A stretch of DNA of 64,000 nucleotides, taken from Adiantum capillus-veneris. Taxonomy: Eukaryota; Streptophyta; Polypodiopsida; Polypodiales; Pteridaceae. The notes under the pieces were generated by a model. The model was not told the DNA's origin and ran no database searches. It saw only the letters and a list, made by a program, of their open reading frames with translations. The stretch spans positions 60,715,684-60,779,683 of the forward strand of contig CM043942.1 of assembly GCA_014529385.2 (NCBI GenBank), read 5' to 3'. Shown here one piece after another: positions 1 through 10,100 of this stretch (positions are counted from its first letter, which is position 1; each line of letters starts with the position of its first letter). Both the position numbers and the translations under genes were made by a program.

Positions 1-1790
1 AGCTTTAAAACAGTCTAAACATCATGGCACTGACAGAATTTGGAAAAATGCTAAAAATAGTAACTTTTTTCATTATGTTCATTTCATGGTACAATGGTGC
101 TCTTTTGATCGGGGTCAGAGACCTTACATTGCATAACAGTAAATTGGATGCACCTTTGTCTAGGCGTACTCATTCAGGCTCTTGCCATGCATCAGATTGT
201 TATGATTTGGTTGTGTCTAGCTTACATGATGTTGAGGAACCTCTATCTTTTGATGAAGCACAGAATTCAAAAAATTGGATGGCTGCCATGCAATCAGAAT
301 ATGATGCACTTATATAAAATGACACATGGACTTTATGTGATTTGACCCCTAGGAAAAAGGCCATAGGTACAAAGTGGGTTTACAAGTTGAAACGCAAGTC
401 GGATGGTGAGATCGACCACCGTAAGGCTCGACTTGTTGCAAACGGTTATGCATAGCAAAACGGCATAGATTATGAAGAGACTTTTGCTCCCACTTGTCGT
501 ATGACTACTATGCATTTTCTATGTGCATTGGCAACTCATTTTGGTTGGGATATACATCAATCAGACATTGTTACTGCTTTTTTGAATGGTGACATATTTG
601 AGGAAGTTTATGTAATGCAGCCTTGCGGTTTTGTCAAGAAAGGACAAGTGGACAAAGCGTGGAGATGTAAAAAGGCTTTGTATGGGTTGAAGTAATCTCC
701 TCGTGTTTGGTATGAGAAAGCTGACACTCATTTGGTCAAATGAGGCTTTCATAACAATCCAACATAAAGCACATTGTATGTCAAGCGTGAGGGCGATGTA
801 CTTCTCATTGTTGTTCTTTATGTGGATGATTTGCTGATCAATGGTCCTAATGAGGCATATATTGCTGAATTTAAGGCTGATTCAAATGCTACTTTCAAGC
901 TGAAATATTTGGGGCTGTTGCATCATTACTTGGGAATACAATTTAAGAAGTGTGATGGTGGTATTGCCTTGTGTCAGAAAAGTTACATAGAGACATGCTA
1001 TGTAAGTTTGGACTTGAGGATTGCAAACCTCTTTCCACTCCCATGGAAACATGAATGAATTTAAGTCTACATGATGCTGGTGATCTTGCTAATGTCATTA
1101 TTTACCAAACTGTTGTTGGCTGTCTCATTTATGTATGCAACACGAGGCCAGATATTCAATTTGCAGTCTCACAGGTCAGCAAATTTATGCATAGGCTAGG
1201 GTCTAAGCATTGGCAGACTGTCAAGAGGATTTTTTGCTACCTTAGTGGCACTTTAACATCTTGTTTTGTTTTATTCCAAGGGGGGATCATTGCCCCCAGC
1301 CTTACATGCTTTTTCAAACTCAGATTGGGCTAGTTGTTTTGACACGTGAGTGTCCACAAGTGGTTTTTGTTTCATGCTTGGCAGCTCATGTATATCATGA
1401 TTGAGCAAGAAGCAACCTACTGTGGCCACTTCTAGTTGTGAGGATGGGTATAGGGAAGTCTTGACAACTATAGTTGATTGTGTATGACTCAGATGCCTTA
1501 CGGCTAATTTGGGTGTTGGACAAGACACTACCAACACTATCCACATTGACAATCAGAGCACATTGCCAGTTGCGAGTAACCCAGTTTTTCATGCTCACAC
1601 GAAGCACATTGAGATTGCATTACCACTATCTCATGGAGAGGCTCTCAACAAGAGAGATCATCTTGGCTTATGTGCCCACCCAGGACAACATTGCCGATCT
1701 TTTCACAAAGGCATTGTCTCATGAGAAGCTTGAAGCTTTCCACAAAGCTTTGGTCTTACTCCCCCCTGTGGACTGATCATGTCCTCAGGG
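1..1790 (+). pseudogene. Ty1/copia pol remnant (reverse transcriptase to RNase H)
   Basis: Decayed C-terminal part of a copia polyprotein; the 5' part lies outside the window. Translation in shifting frames shows the copia RT entry region (WMAAMQSEYDALI, then GTKWVYKLKRKSDG near 370-400), the DIHQSDIVTAFLNGD block near 550-590, KALYGLK near 675-695, the catalytic LYVDDLLI motif near 815-840, then TRPDIQFAVSQVSKFM (1141-1190) and the RNase H/C-terminal segment with IHIDNQSTLPVASNP and HTKHIEI (about 1530-1620) and DNIADLFTKAL (about 1690-1720). In-frame stops occur near 316, 453, 694, 741 and 1055, with at least two frameshifts, so it cannot make a polyprotein. It ends directly upstream of a polypurine tract and LTR, as expected. 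Identification as copia is secure; activity is excluded. Confidence 0.93.
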
Positions 1791-1840
1791 CATGGCACTT
1801 CCCTTTACTCATGTGCCAGCTCTTGTTCACCGCATCACTC

Positions 1841-1851
1841 CAGGGGGGATT
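1841..1851 (+). other. polypurine tract of copia element 1
   Basis: CAGGGGGGATT lies immediately before the TGTTACC start of the LTR. Its position between the end of pol and the LTR fits the plus-strand primer of reverse transcription. Confidence 0.7.
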
Positions 1852-2078
1852 TGTTACCATATACATGTGGTAGTGATGTGTGTGAACACATTAGGACTGC
1901 TGGAACATTTTTCCCCTCTTTAGGAGGTTTTTTCCCCTGTGCATTGTATATACTCCCATCACTCTAGGGCTATCTATCTTTCCATTGCACACTAAGTAAA
2001 ACAATCACTATTGTGTGCCTTGAGCTTCCTTCATCTTCTCCAAGCTATGTGTGTTTTCCTGCAACCCTAATTCCAACA
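1852..2078 (+). repeat. 3' LTR of copia element 1
   Basis: The segment begins TGTTACC and ends TTCCAACA, with TG...CA borders, and is about 227 bp long. It aligns along its length with 61948-62181, the 5' LTR of a second copia element: shared blocks include ATACATGTGGTAGTGATGT, AGGAGGTTTTTTCCCC, TTGCACACTAAGTAA and GCAACCCTAATTCCAACA. The two LTRs differ at many sites and belong to different insertions of one family. Confidence 0.88.
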
Positions 2079-2098
2079 CTAAAGAGAAAATTGTATGT

Positions 2099-2578
<480 letters not shown>

Positions 2579-2616
2579 TGGAGAATCACAAAAAGAGGCT
2601 ATTTCCTTATAGGTAA

Positions 2617-3180
2617 TTGGCAAGAACAAAGGCACCTGCGAGAAAGACATGCAAAGGACCAGGTTTGGCTCGAAGATTTACTAGTAAAAAGAAGAGACCA
2701 GGAAAGCCCATGAAAATCTTGAAAGCTCCAAGGTTGAAGATGCTAAAAAGACACATCAAGCAGTTCAAGGAAATCAGGAAGGCTCAGAAACGTATTGAGC
2801 TTCTTGTACCAAAGATTCCATTCCAAAGACTAGTCAGGTCAATATGTAAGGAGGCATGTTCTGGCACCATAAGGTGGAAACCTGTTGCACTGTTGGCACT
2901 TCAAGAGGTAGCAAAAGATTTTTTGCTAGAATATTTCAATGATATAACAATTGTTGCAGCACATGCACAAAGGGTAATGATTATGGACAAGGACAGTGAA
3001 ACTTTGAAAAGAGTAAGGTGGAGATATGATAAACTGCTCCAGCCCAATGAATTTATAATAGTAGATATACAGTTAGAAGATGGTATAAAAAGCCTTGCAT
3101 TAGATTCTATGGATATCAATATATTGCGGGATCTAGATGCTCAAATCATAGATTCAATTGTCTATATCTTCCTGACGTAA
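2617..3180 (+). CDS. histone H3-like domain protein, possibly the N-terminus of a C48 protease fusion (element A)
   Basis: A 187-residue open frame. The N-terminus starts ARTK and has ARKT at residues 8-11, like the H3 tail, followed by a Lys/Arg-rich stretch. Residues about 50-135 match the H3 histone fold in order: EIRKAQKRIELL (alpha-N), PFQRLVRSI (alpha-1), LLALQEVAKDFL (alpha-2), then AAHAQRVMIMDKD (loop 2/alpha-3). Loop 1 is one residue longer than in canonical H3 and carries Trp (TIRWKP), as in CENH3. The N-terminal tail is shorter than usual. Residues 165-187 (DINILRDLDAQIIDSIVYIF) resemble the entry motif of Ulp1 domains, and protease homology follows in a shifted frame, so the gene may be a fusion. 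The first codon is TTG; element B has ATG at the matching place, so copy A has probably lost its start. Deposition in chromatin is family-based inference. Confidence 0.72.
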   Translation: MARTKAPARKTCKGPGLARRFTSKKKRPGKPMKILKAPRLKMLKRHIKQFKEIRKAQKRIELLVPKIPFQRLVRSICKEACSGTIRWKPVALLALQEVAKDFLLEYFNDITIVAAHAQRVMIMDKDSETLKRVRWRYDKLLQPNEFIIVDIQLEDGIKSLALDSMDINILRDLDAQIIDSIVYIFLT

Positions 3181-3880
3181 GATGGTTTCACCAACTTCAA
3201 TATATTTTTATTCAGTCTTGAGGCTCGACACTAACAACTAGTAATCGTCTTATAGTTTGATCAAGAGCCAGCCACCTGCACAAAGTCATGCAGAAATAAA
3301 TATCTTAGATCCCCAGATTTCTGTCTTTCTCAGAATGAAAAAATCCCTATCGGCACATTTGAGAAGTTACAACCATAGTTGTCCCATATGAGAGCAACCA
3401 CAAGCCAACTATCAAGACTCTAAACTCAATTCGAGGAATACATGAGGATTAAGACTGTGAGTATTGATAATTGAAAATTAGTTCTATTTTCAAGAAAGTA
3501 TGAAGATAGTTATTGTGTTGGGTTTATATAAACTTTTCCTGCTTGCAGATGCATGAAAAGATTGTTGCACACATAAGAAAGGCTATGCGGAAATTTAGAT
3601 CTGTAGAAGTCAAACATTAAGGAATTCACATGCCTGGAAGAATGGCCGCCAACTCGTGTGGATGGAGGTGCCTCCTCCATGTTGATTATATACTACAGAG
3701 CTTCTTTTCACTAAATCCATTCATGTCAAAGGTAGGCATTTTGCACAACATTACTATAATATAGTGATTGTCTGGACAAAAACGTGTCTCATTTCCTTTT
3801 TTTTTGTTTTTTCTTTTGCAGAGTGCATTGGAGAATTACATACTACAGTATTTGCACTGATACCATGCCACCCTAATCAA
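3181..3880 (+). pseudogene. Ulp1/SENP-type (C48) cysteine protease region, element A
   Basis: Downstream of the histone-like frame, short frames match a C48 protease domain and element B. IYFYSVLRLDTNN (about 3195-3235) corresponds to the TFFY block of Ulp1 proteins. The catalytic-Cys region is near 3630-3730, with NSCGWRCLLHVDYILQSFF (Cys codon about 3656). The catalytic His-Trp segment near 3385-3420 is broken by a deletion relative to B, and the Gln of the oxyanion motif is not preserved. A likely GT-AG intron starts at GTAGGC (about 3731) and ends at TTTTGCAG (about 3822); B has the same arrangement. Several stops and shifts make this copy non-functional. C48 enzymes cleave SUMO-like modifiers from proteins. 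Confidence 0.6.
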
Positions 3881-4547
3881 GCATTTGCTTTCAATTTTCA
3901 CATCCCATGAGCATGGATGCAGAACAGACCCTATTGGATGACCACATTGTAGAGTTAACAATGATTGATGAGGAACAATAGTAAACAGATTTCATAAGGT
4001 CGGGTGAAAAAGGATAGGAGCAAGAGGAGGGAGGAACTTCTGAGAAGAGAAATGCTGTAGAGGGAGAGTTTGACAAGGAGAAAATTCCATATGAGGGGAA
4101 GCCCACACAGGATCAAGATCACACAGATCAAGGGGCTAAGCAATAAATAAAGGTTGAAACTCCCTCTGCGATTGGATGGTTTCAAAAGGAAGAAGATTAT
4201 GCAGAGGGATGGGTTGAGAAAGAACACCCTAACCCCCAAACAGAGCACACCTCTCCCACAATTCCACCTGTTGAGCTTGAAATTCAAGAGTCATTTAGGC
4301 CTCTCACACAAACAGACCATAGCACATTAGAAGCTAATTTAGGTGCAATGGAGCCCTCAAGACTGGAGACACAAGAGTCTTGAACAACAAAAGAACAAGG
4401 GATTGGTGAGAACAAGATCGAGGATGTCAACAATGGACAAAACAACCTCCACGGAAAGCAAACCCAATATGGACTTCTGCTAGACATTGGCATGATTGTT
4501 TTGGTAATAACCAATGTAAAAGATTATGAAAGTCAACCTATTGTCTA
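3823..4547 (+). pseudogene. acidic Gln/Glu-rich linker region, element A
   Basis: This region parallels the 216-residue open acidic frame of element B (30903-31553, minus). Shared words include LLDDH.VEL, EGEFDKE, GKPTQ.QDHTD and DYESQPIV at the end (about 4525-4547). The reading frame is interrupted in A. It has no recognised fold and probably links the protease and FCP1-like domains or forms a separate tail. Both A and B have a stop at the same codon shortly after the intron near 3822, which leaves open that the protease protein ends there. Confidence 0.45.
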
Positions 4548-4574
4548 ACTACTTATTTGCTTTACAAAATGTTT

Positions 4575-4900
4575 GTAAAGACTAGTTATTTTGGCGTCAA
4601 CGGATTGTTGTTGTTTTGGGAGTCATATGATCCCAATGAAAAACTTTTCAACCTACGTAGCTTTAGGATGGGCACTCGTATAGCCATTGTGCGTCTAGGA
4701 ACCAAGGATTTTATATAGTTTCTACTTCAAAGGTTATGGGTTGCAATATGGTCCTCTATGCGCATCAGAGAAACCTCAATCCCCTTGTAAATATGGTTTG
4801 CAGTGTAGCGGGAATTGAACATTCACAATTTCATTTTTTGTATTCATGGAAGGAGTGTGTTTTCATTGAAGGACACTACCACCCTACCAATGAGAAGGGA
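4575..4900 (+). pseudogene. FCP1/HAD phosphatase-like domain fragment, element A
   Basis: Frames near 4590-4900 read VNGLLLFWESYDP, then LGTKDFI (stop) FLLQRLWVAIWSSM. They match the plant FCP1-like HAD proteins that carry an LDLNGLL motif and an RP..EFL.F..ERF.VG.WSS block. The motif I Asp residues are not readable here; element B has Tyr at one of these positions. The C-terminal half, with the DD motif seen in B, is deleted: after about 4898 the sequence switches to the convergent gene. HAD phosphatases of this class dephosphorylate proteins; this copy is a fragment. Confidence 0.5.
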
Positions 4901-4904
4901 CTGC

Positions 4905-6320
4905 ATGCCAATCATGTATTGTCCAGTGCAACCTCTCAATGTATGCCGTCCACCTCTTTAACATACCACCCTCTATCAAGAAGCTTGTCACAGAAGCAAG
5001 CATATAGAGATTTACATACCAGCATTGTCTTTGCAACATACATATGGCAGGTGTGAAATAGTTCCACAAATAAACTTATAGGACAAGAATTAGCAATCTT
5101 TGCCAATTTAGAAAAATTTCATAGGGACCTTTGCACATCCCTAAACAAATTGCTTCAAAGATCTTTACACACTGTGGTGTCTGGGATTGGCCTATCAATA
5201 CAACTCCAATTGGTAGGGAGAGGAAGTCTAACGAGAGTATCTTTTTGATTTTTTTGGTTGATCTGGTAGAAATGCTCATAGAAGAAAATTCCCTCTTCTG
5301 CAAGGATCTTGCTAGTTCTTGCATCATATTGTAAAACACCAATGTCAGTGTGGATTACAAAGATGAAACCTATAATGCACTCCACTGGCTCCCATTCCTT
5401 ATATGATGAAGGACAATTTCAACAACAGAAAGTAAAAGCCACCTAGTCTAACAAATGAATATAATTTAGGACTACTTATAAAAACTTGAACTACCTCTAT
5501 TACTATTGTTCTACCTCTTCAAAAAGAAAAAAGAAATTAAGATAACAATAGGGTCTGAAAGAAATAATAGAGATGGAAGGCTATCAACGCACTTACAGTT
5601 GCATCATGGATGATAAGCCAATGAGACATCTCTGCCATTAGCGATCACATCATCAAAGTGACTGTAGATATGCTGAACGAAAACCTCCTTACCAATTTTC
5701 TAGCCCATCTCCACTTTGAAATCTAGCACTTGTGCTTTCCATGCTGAACGAAATAGATTTGATGTTGAGGATCTTTTCCTCCTTCTTGGTTGCATAAGAA
5801 CTCAAGAACCTTCGTATATTGTTTGTTGTTTCCATTGACTATCTGTATTGATGGAGTTTGAGATAGTGATAGAGCTTATGGATCTACTTCGCCTCCTTGG
5901 GAGACTAATGGCGAGGATGGCTGGGGAGAGAGTAAAACAACCCCTAGAGCTAGGAAGGGGAACCATGGCTCTTTCTGAGTGGGAGAAGAAATCTTGAACT
6001 TGCTTGCAATGGAGGGAATTTCAGTGTTGAATGCTTCATTAATGGAGTAAGAGCTTTTGGTGGTGGGAGTATGATACATTATCATAGCTGTCTTTCAGTA
6101 CCTTAACTACTTTGAGACCCTGGGCCCACAAATGGATATCGTAAACACCATAAAAACAAGGTTTTACCTCATGGGTGTATGCATGATAAGGTGTACCCAA
6201 TTTGAGCAGTTTCCCCCACCAAGACAGCCAAGAAACAACCACTTTTTTGCCATTCCTATGTACATTTGACTTGCTTGCACTTACTTTGAAGAGGCAAGAT
6301 TCGATAGCCACACAAAGCAC
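4905..6320 (-). pseudogene. convergent gene of unknown function, element A
   Basis: Transcribed toward the H3/protease gene, this matches the plus-strand gene of element B (28396-29934). Pieces from its 5' end: EVKPCFYGVYDIHLWAQG (near 6100-6170), KEPWFPFLALGVVLLSP (near 5930-5990), DFKVEMG...VQHIYSHFDD (near 5650-5740, a possible BAH-like core), a putative intron, then EWEPVECIIGFIFVIHTDIG and EEGIFFYEHF (5155-5410). The 3' end near 4905-5070 matches B 29520-29690. It has several stops, so it is a pseudogene. The order 5' conserved block, BAH-like core, intron, EW..vE block is shared with elements B and C. No catalytic motif was recognised. Confidence 0.5.
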
Positions 6321-6330
6321 ATAGTTTCAA

Positions 6331-6832
6331 ACACAATGGAAAGCTCTGATCTTCATTTTTTCACATCTAAATGGTAATTTTATTGTGCAAGGACTAATCT
6401 GGGTTAGCCTGTCACACCCTGTCACAGCATTGTGACCTTGATGAAGAAATACTTATAAATTTTTATGGGCTTTTTATCTTCACTTATCCTCTTGCACATG
6501 AAATGTTCACTTGGCAAGCAATTTAGCTTGATTTATTGATCATTTTTTGGATCTTCTCATAATTAATATTCATTTTTCTTTGTTAGAATTTCTATTTATA
6601 AAAACCTAATTTTTTTACATCGGATATCCAATGATGTAGAACTTATTTTGCAAGATTCAACGGTCATTTAATATATTATGACCCAAAGAATGTGACCATA
6701 TTGCAAAAAAATTAAACTTCAACGGTTCATTTTTTTAAGATCTACCTTAGAAAATAACAAAGACTACTTAGAGAACCTCTTTTTTTTAATCTAATAAATA
6801 ATGTACATTGCCACTCATTTTGATTTTCATGT
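6331..6832. other. AT-rich interval, no gene seen
   Basis: A region between element A and the CACTA element, with T- and A-runs and no coding frame I can support. The outer end of element A may lie in it, but element B is truncated before this point, so the border cannot be found by comparison. Confidence 0.6.
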
Positions 6833-7279
6833 ATGCACTACAACACGTCGGCATGCAGAAATTAACATAAGTATCGACGAAATAAAGTTAGTTTTAAAAC
6901 TAAAAAGCACTAAAATAGGCCTCAAAAAAGACGCCGATATCGTGGCGTTAGTATAAGTACCGGTATATTATGTGTCAGAATAAATTATTAAATGAGCGTC
7001 AGAATACGCAGTGAAATAACCATTGGTAATACTATAGCATATTTCGATGCCTCTACCAAGGTCTATACCGACGCTTATACCGTACTTTGTACTAACGACC
7101 AAACCTGCAAAATGTTTTTGGGCAGAGAAGGGTGGAAACTGATGCTCCATGTACTGCAGCAAAAGAAAACAACCCTCTCTGCCCAAAGCAAGAGTGCACA
7201 AGCAACGATACTCCATCTACAAGATGACACTAAAGAGCGAGTGTATGGAAATTAGCAAAAATATAAGAAAAACATAACC

Positions 7280-7575
7280 ACAAAATCAAATTCTTGATCA
7301 TGGCATAACGGCATAAAATTTTATAACCATAATTAAAACATGAGTCAAAAACTACAAAACCATAAACATAACTTCTTTGCCATACCATAACCATTACCAT
7401 AACTTGCTTGTCATACCATAACCATAAAATCCATACCATCATTGTACAACCATAACCATCACATGATTGCCATACCATCATACCAAAACCATAATGTTAA
7501 CTTGACTGCCAAATCTTAACCATAACATCTGTGTCATACCATAAACATAACCATAAACCATAAACATAAGCACTA
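7280..7575. repeat. degenerate CATAACCATA tandem repeat
   Basis: About 300 bp built from imperfect copies of ACCATAACCAT/CATACCATAACC with variable spacers, inside the CACTA element. Frames through it are repeat artefacts. Confidence 0.75.
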
Positions 7576-7777
7576 CAAAACTGTACATATGCAAACAATC
7601 ACTGATTGAGAAGACCCTCATGGTAATGCCTCCCAATCAACGTCCTCTCCCTCCTCCTGCAGCTGGGTCAAAAGGGCCACAAGTCCATAACTGTACCCAT
7701 ACTTCTCCTCTCAGCGTGTCGGAGGACGCTTCACGGCAACTGCCTGCAAAATTATGGTTTAATCATTAGATAAATCT

Positions 7778-8430
7778 TCAAATAACATATATATTTTCAA
7801 TAATTTGAAGAATACATAAAATACTTACAAACTCATGTCGAAGTGTATCGTAGCCTCCACTCCCAAGATGTGACGCTCCAACAGACTCCAAACGTGCTCT
7901 AGTTGCATCTCTCTGCTGCTGCTGAAATCTCTTAGGATTGTCTTGTGTCTCTCCTGCAATCCCCACCCACTCCTCTACGTCCAACCATGCCGTCTTGGGA
8001 CTTTTTTCATTGTACCTGTCTCTCGCCTCTGACCGATGGTGTGACATTGTGGACTTCGCCACGCTCAAAATCTAGGGGTTTGAGATAGGATCGTACCCCT
8101 CTGTCGGCCTGTACTCTCTGTGAATGGACTCGATGATGTAATTCTTTCTTTCAACATTGAGGTTATCCCAAACCTCCATCACAGAGTGACCAAACTGAAT
8201 CGTACAGAGCTGTCGAATCCTCTATCACATGGCCTTTTTGACCCTATCCACCACAACAGCCCCATCCGTGCTCTTGTACACCTTGCTAGGATCATGCTCA
8301 CATGATCCCCAAGGTATACGTGGTGTGGAAATTGGTGAACTATCTACTGAAGAGAGCAATGGTCGCTCTCTTGGTGGTGTGGACGCATTGGTAGAATCGC
8401 TACCACAGCAACCACCACCTCCACAATGAC
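7778..8430 (-). pseudogene. Ptta/En-Spm plant transposase-like protein (CACTA accessory)
   Basis: Minus-strand frames, with a couple of stops, read DRIRQLCTIQFGHSVMEVW (near 8150-8220), IIESIHREYRP (near 8110-8140), then AKSTMSHHRSEARDRYNEK, AWLDVEEWVGIAGETQD, ARLESVGASHLGSGGYD (7830-8060). The general layout, with Trp and Arg/Lys blocks and an S...HLGSGGY segment, resembles the plant transposase (Ptta/En/Spm) family of CACTA elements, which binds subterminal repeats. An in-frame stop separates the first two blocks. It lies inside the TIR-defined element, which supports the assignment. Confidence 0.6.
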
Positions 8431-8437
8431 ACCTACC

Positions 8438-8665
8438 TCACCTTGAGGATGAGCCACCCGTCGATGTAGGGGACACACGAGTCCTAGGTATAGGGGACAC
8501 ACTAGAGTGAGGTGTGGGGCCGCTCGGTGTAGGGATCACACTAGTCCTGGGTGTAGGGTCGGCCGTATTAGGTGTAGAGGGACTTGTTGCCCAAAGGTGT
8601 TGTGCCATCGCTATGTGCTCTGGTGTGAACTGAGACAAAAACGAGCCCATCTGCTCGGGTGACAT
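8438..8665 (-). CDS. Ser/Thr/Pro-rich segment of the CACTA protein
   Basis: A 75-residue frame beginning MSPEQMGSFLSQFTPEHIAM, followed by imperfect repeats of the type TPRTSVIPTPSGP. It lies directly upstream of, and on the same strand as, the transposase-like frames, and is probably the N-terminal low-complexity part of the same protein. No other function is suggested. Confidence 0.4.
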   Translation of the reverse strand: MSPEQMGSFLSQFTPEHIAMAQHLWATSPSTPNTADPTPRTSVIPTPSGPTPHSSVSPIPRTRVSPTSTGGSSSR

Positions 8666-9266
8666 GCCGGCCGGAGTGACAAGAAACTAAAATTAGGAGA
8701 GTATGGCTCATTGTCATCGGCTATGGCTAATCATATACAAACAACACCCACAAAATACGTTAGTTTACAGAAGAAATGCTTAATCAATAAAATTAACAAA
8801 TCAATGAAGATATGAACAGGATGGTTGAGGTTGGTCCACAGTACTGCGTTCAATGTTGTCGCCTTATGTGTTGGGATCCATGTCAAAGAACGCGTCCCCA
8901 ACATCTGCTCCATCTCTACTTCTTGAAATGCCGCATCAAGTATTAGTTGGGAGGACTCAGTCGATGGCTGCTCGTTTGAAAATCGTCTTCTCTAGGATGA
9001 AGTTGGAGCAATATCTACTTGCGAATTTTGACCTTCAATCTCTAGACCATGAGATCAATAACACAGGTCTTGTAGTTTCTCTATTGAAAAGAGACCGTGA
9101 TTGCATAAGGGTTGGTCGCAGATTTTTTGTTTTTGAAAGGTCTGATGCTTGCAATGTACACAAGGACACACCATCCTATCGTCCATACTTTATCTACCAA
9201 TGATGCAACAAAATAATTAAAACACTCTATTTGTTATAACTACACACTACTAAGTACATGACAATA

Positions 9267-9541
9267 CATGACAACCTCACATCCTCTAGCCAGGCATGAT
9301 TCCCGCACACCTTGATCTAGAGGTGCACGGAGATTAGGACCACATGGTAATAATCTCGTCTTTATTGGCCAATGACTATATATTAAAGTTCTTGAAGTCT
9401 TTGTGCACTTTTGAAGTCCGATTGCATTTTTTCAACTATTTGATGCTAGCTCTAACAACCTCACATTCTCTAGCCAGGCCCGATCCCCGCACACCTCGGT
9501 CTAGAGGTGCACGGAGATTAGGACCACAGAGTAATAATCTC
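9267..9541 (+). repeat. two ~80-bp direct repeats inside the CACTA element
   Basis: 9271-9352 and 9459-9541 share CTCTAGCCAGGC, CGCACACC, TCTAGAGGTGCACGGAGAT and AGGACCACA...GTAATAATCTCGT. The spacing is about 187 bp. No coding role is seen. Confidence 0.8.
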
Positions 9542-9910
9542 GTGCTATTTTAGGATTTGAAAACCGCTTGCAAACATATAAAAAACACAATGGCAAGCCG
9601 TTTGGAAATATGTCAAGCCATAGAGCTTGCCCACAACGCATATGCATTGTGGGCAAGCTCTATGGCTTGCCGTATTGCCAAATGGCTTGCCATGGTGTTA
9701 TTTTCAGGGCCGCTTAGCTATTTTAGGACTTGAAAACCGCTCGCAGACATATAAACAACACAATGGCGAGCTGTTGGCAATACGGAAAGCCATAGAGCTT
9801 GTCCACAATGCATATGCGTTGTGGATAAGATTTATGGCTTGTTGTATTGACGAATGGATTGCCGTTGTGTTGTTTTTAATATACGTTGTGGGTAAGCTCT
9901 ATGGCTAGCC
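9542..9910. repeat. two tandem ~174-bp units, each centred on a long palindrome
   Basis: Each unit starts with CTATTTTAGGA.TTGAAAACC (9542 and 9716). The first contains a near-perfect palindrome of about 100 bp (about 9590-9693) centred on GCATATGC, with arms containing TAGAGCTTGCCCACAA and its complement. The second (about 9757-9850) is more degenerate. These may form hairpins or be foldback remnants. Confidence 0.8.
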
Positions 9911-9917
9911 GTATTGC

Positions 9918-10100
9918 CGAACGTAGCTTAACCTAACCTAACCTAACATAGCTTAACCTAGCGTAGCTTAACTTAACCTAACCTGACATAGCTTAACCTA
10001 ACGTACCTTAACTTAACCTAACATAACACATAAGACAACCTAACCTAACGTAGCTTAACTTAACCTAACCTAACGTATAAGATAACCTAAACTTAACCTA
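9918..10100 (+). repeat. degenerate CCTAA/TTAACCTAACC-rich repeat
   Basis: About 180 bp of imperfect TTAACCTAAC and CCTAA words. It is not the plant telomere unit (CCCTAAA) and lies within the CACTA element. An AAACCCTAAACCCTAAA pair occurs separately near 10413-10428 and is too short to be a telomere relic. Confidence 0.7.

Noticed and set aside
9918-10100. Interstitial telomere repeat
   Set aside because: The words are CCTAA/TTAACCTAAC and degenerate, not the plant CCCTAAA unit, and they lie inside the CACTA element.
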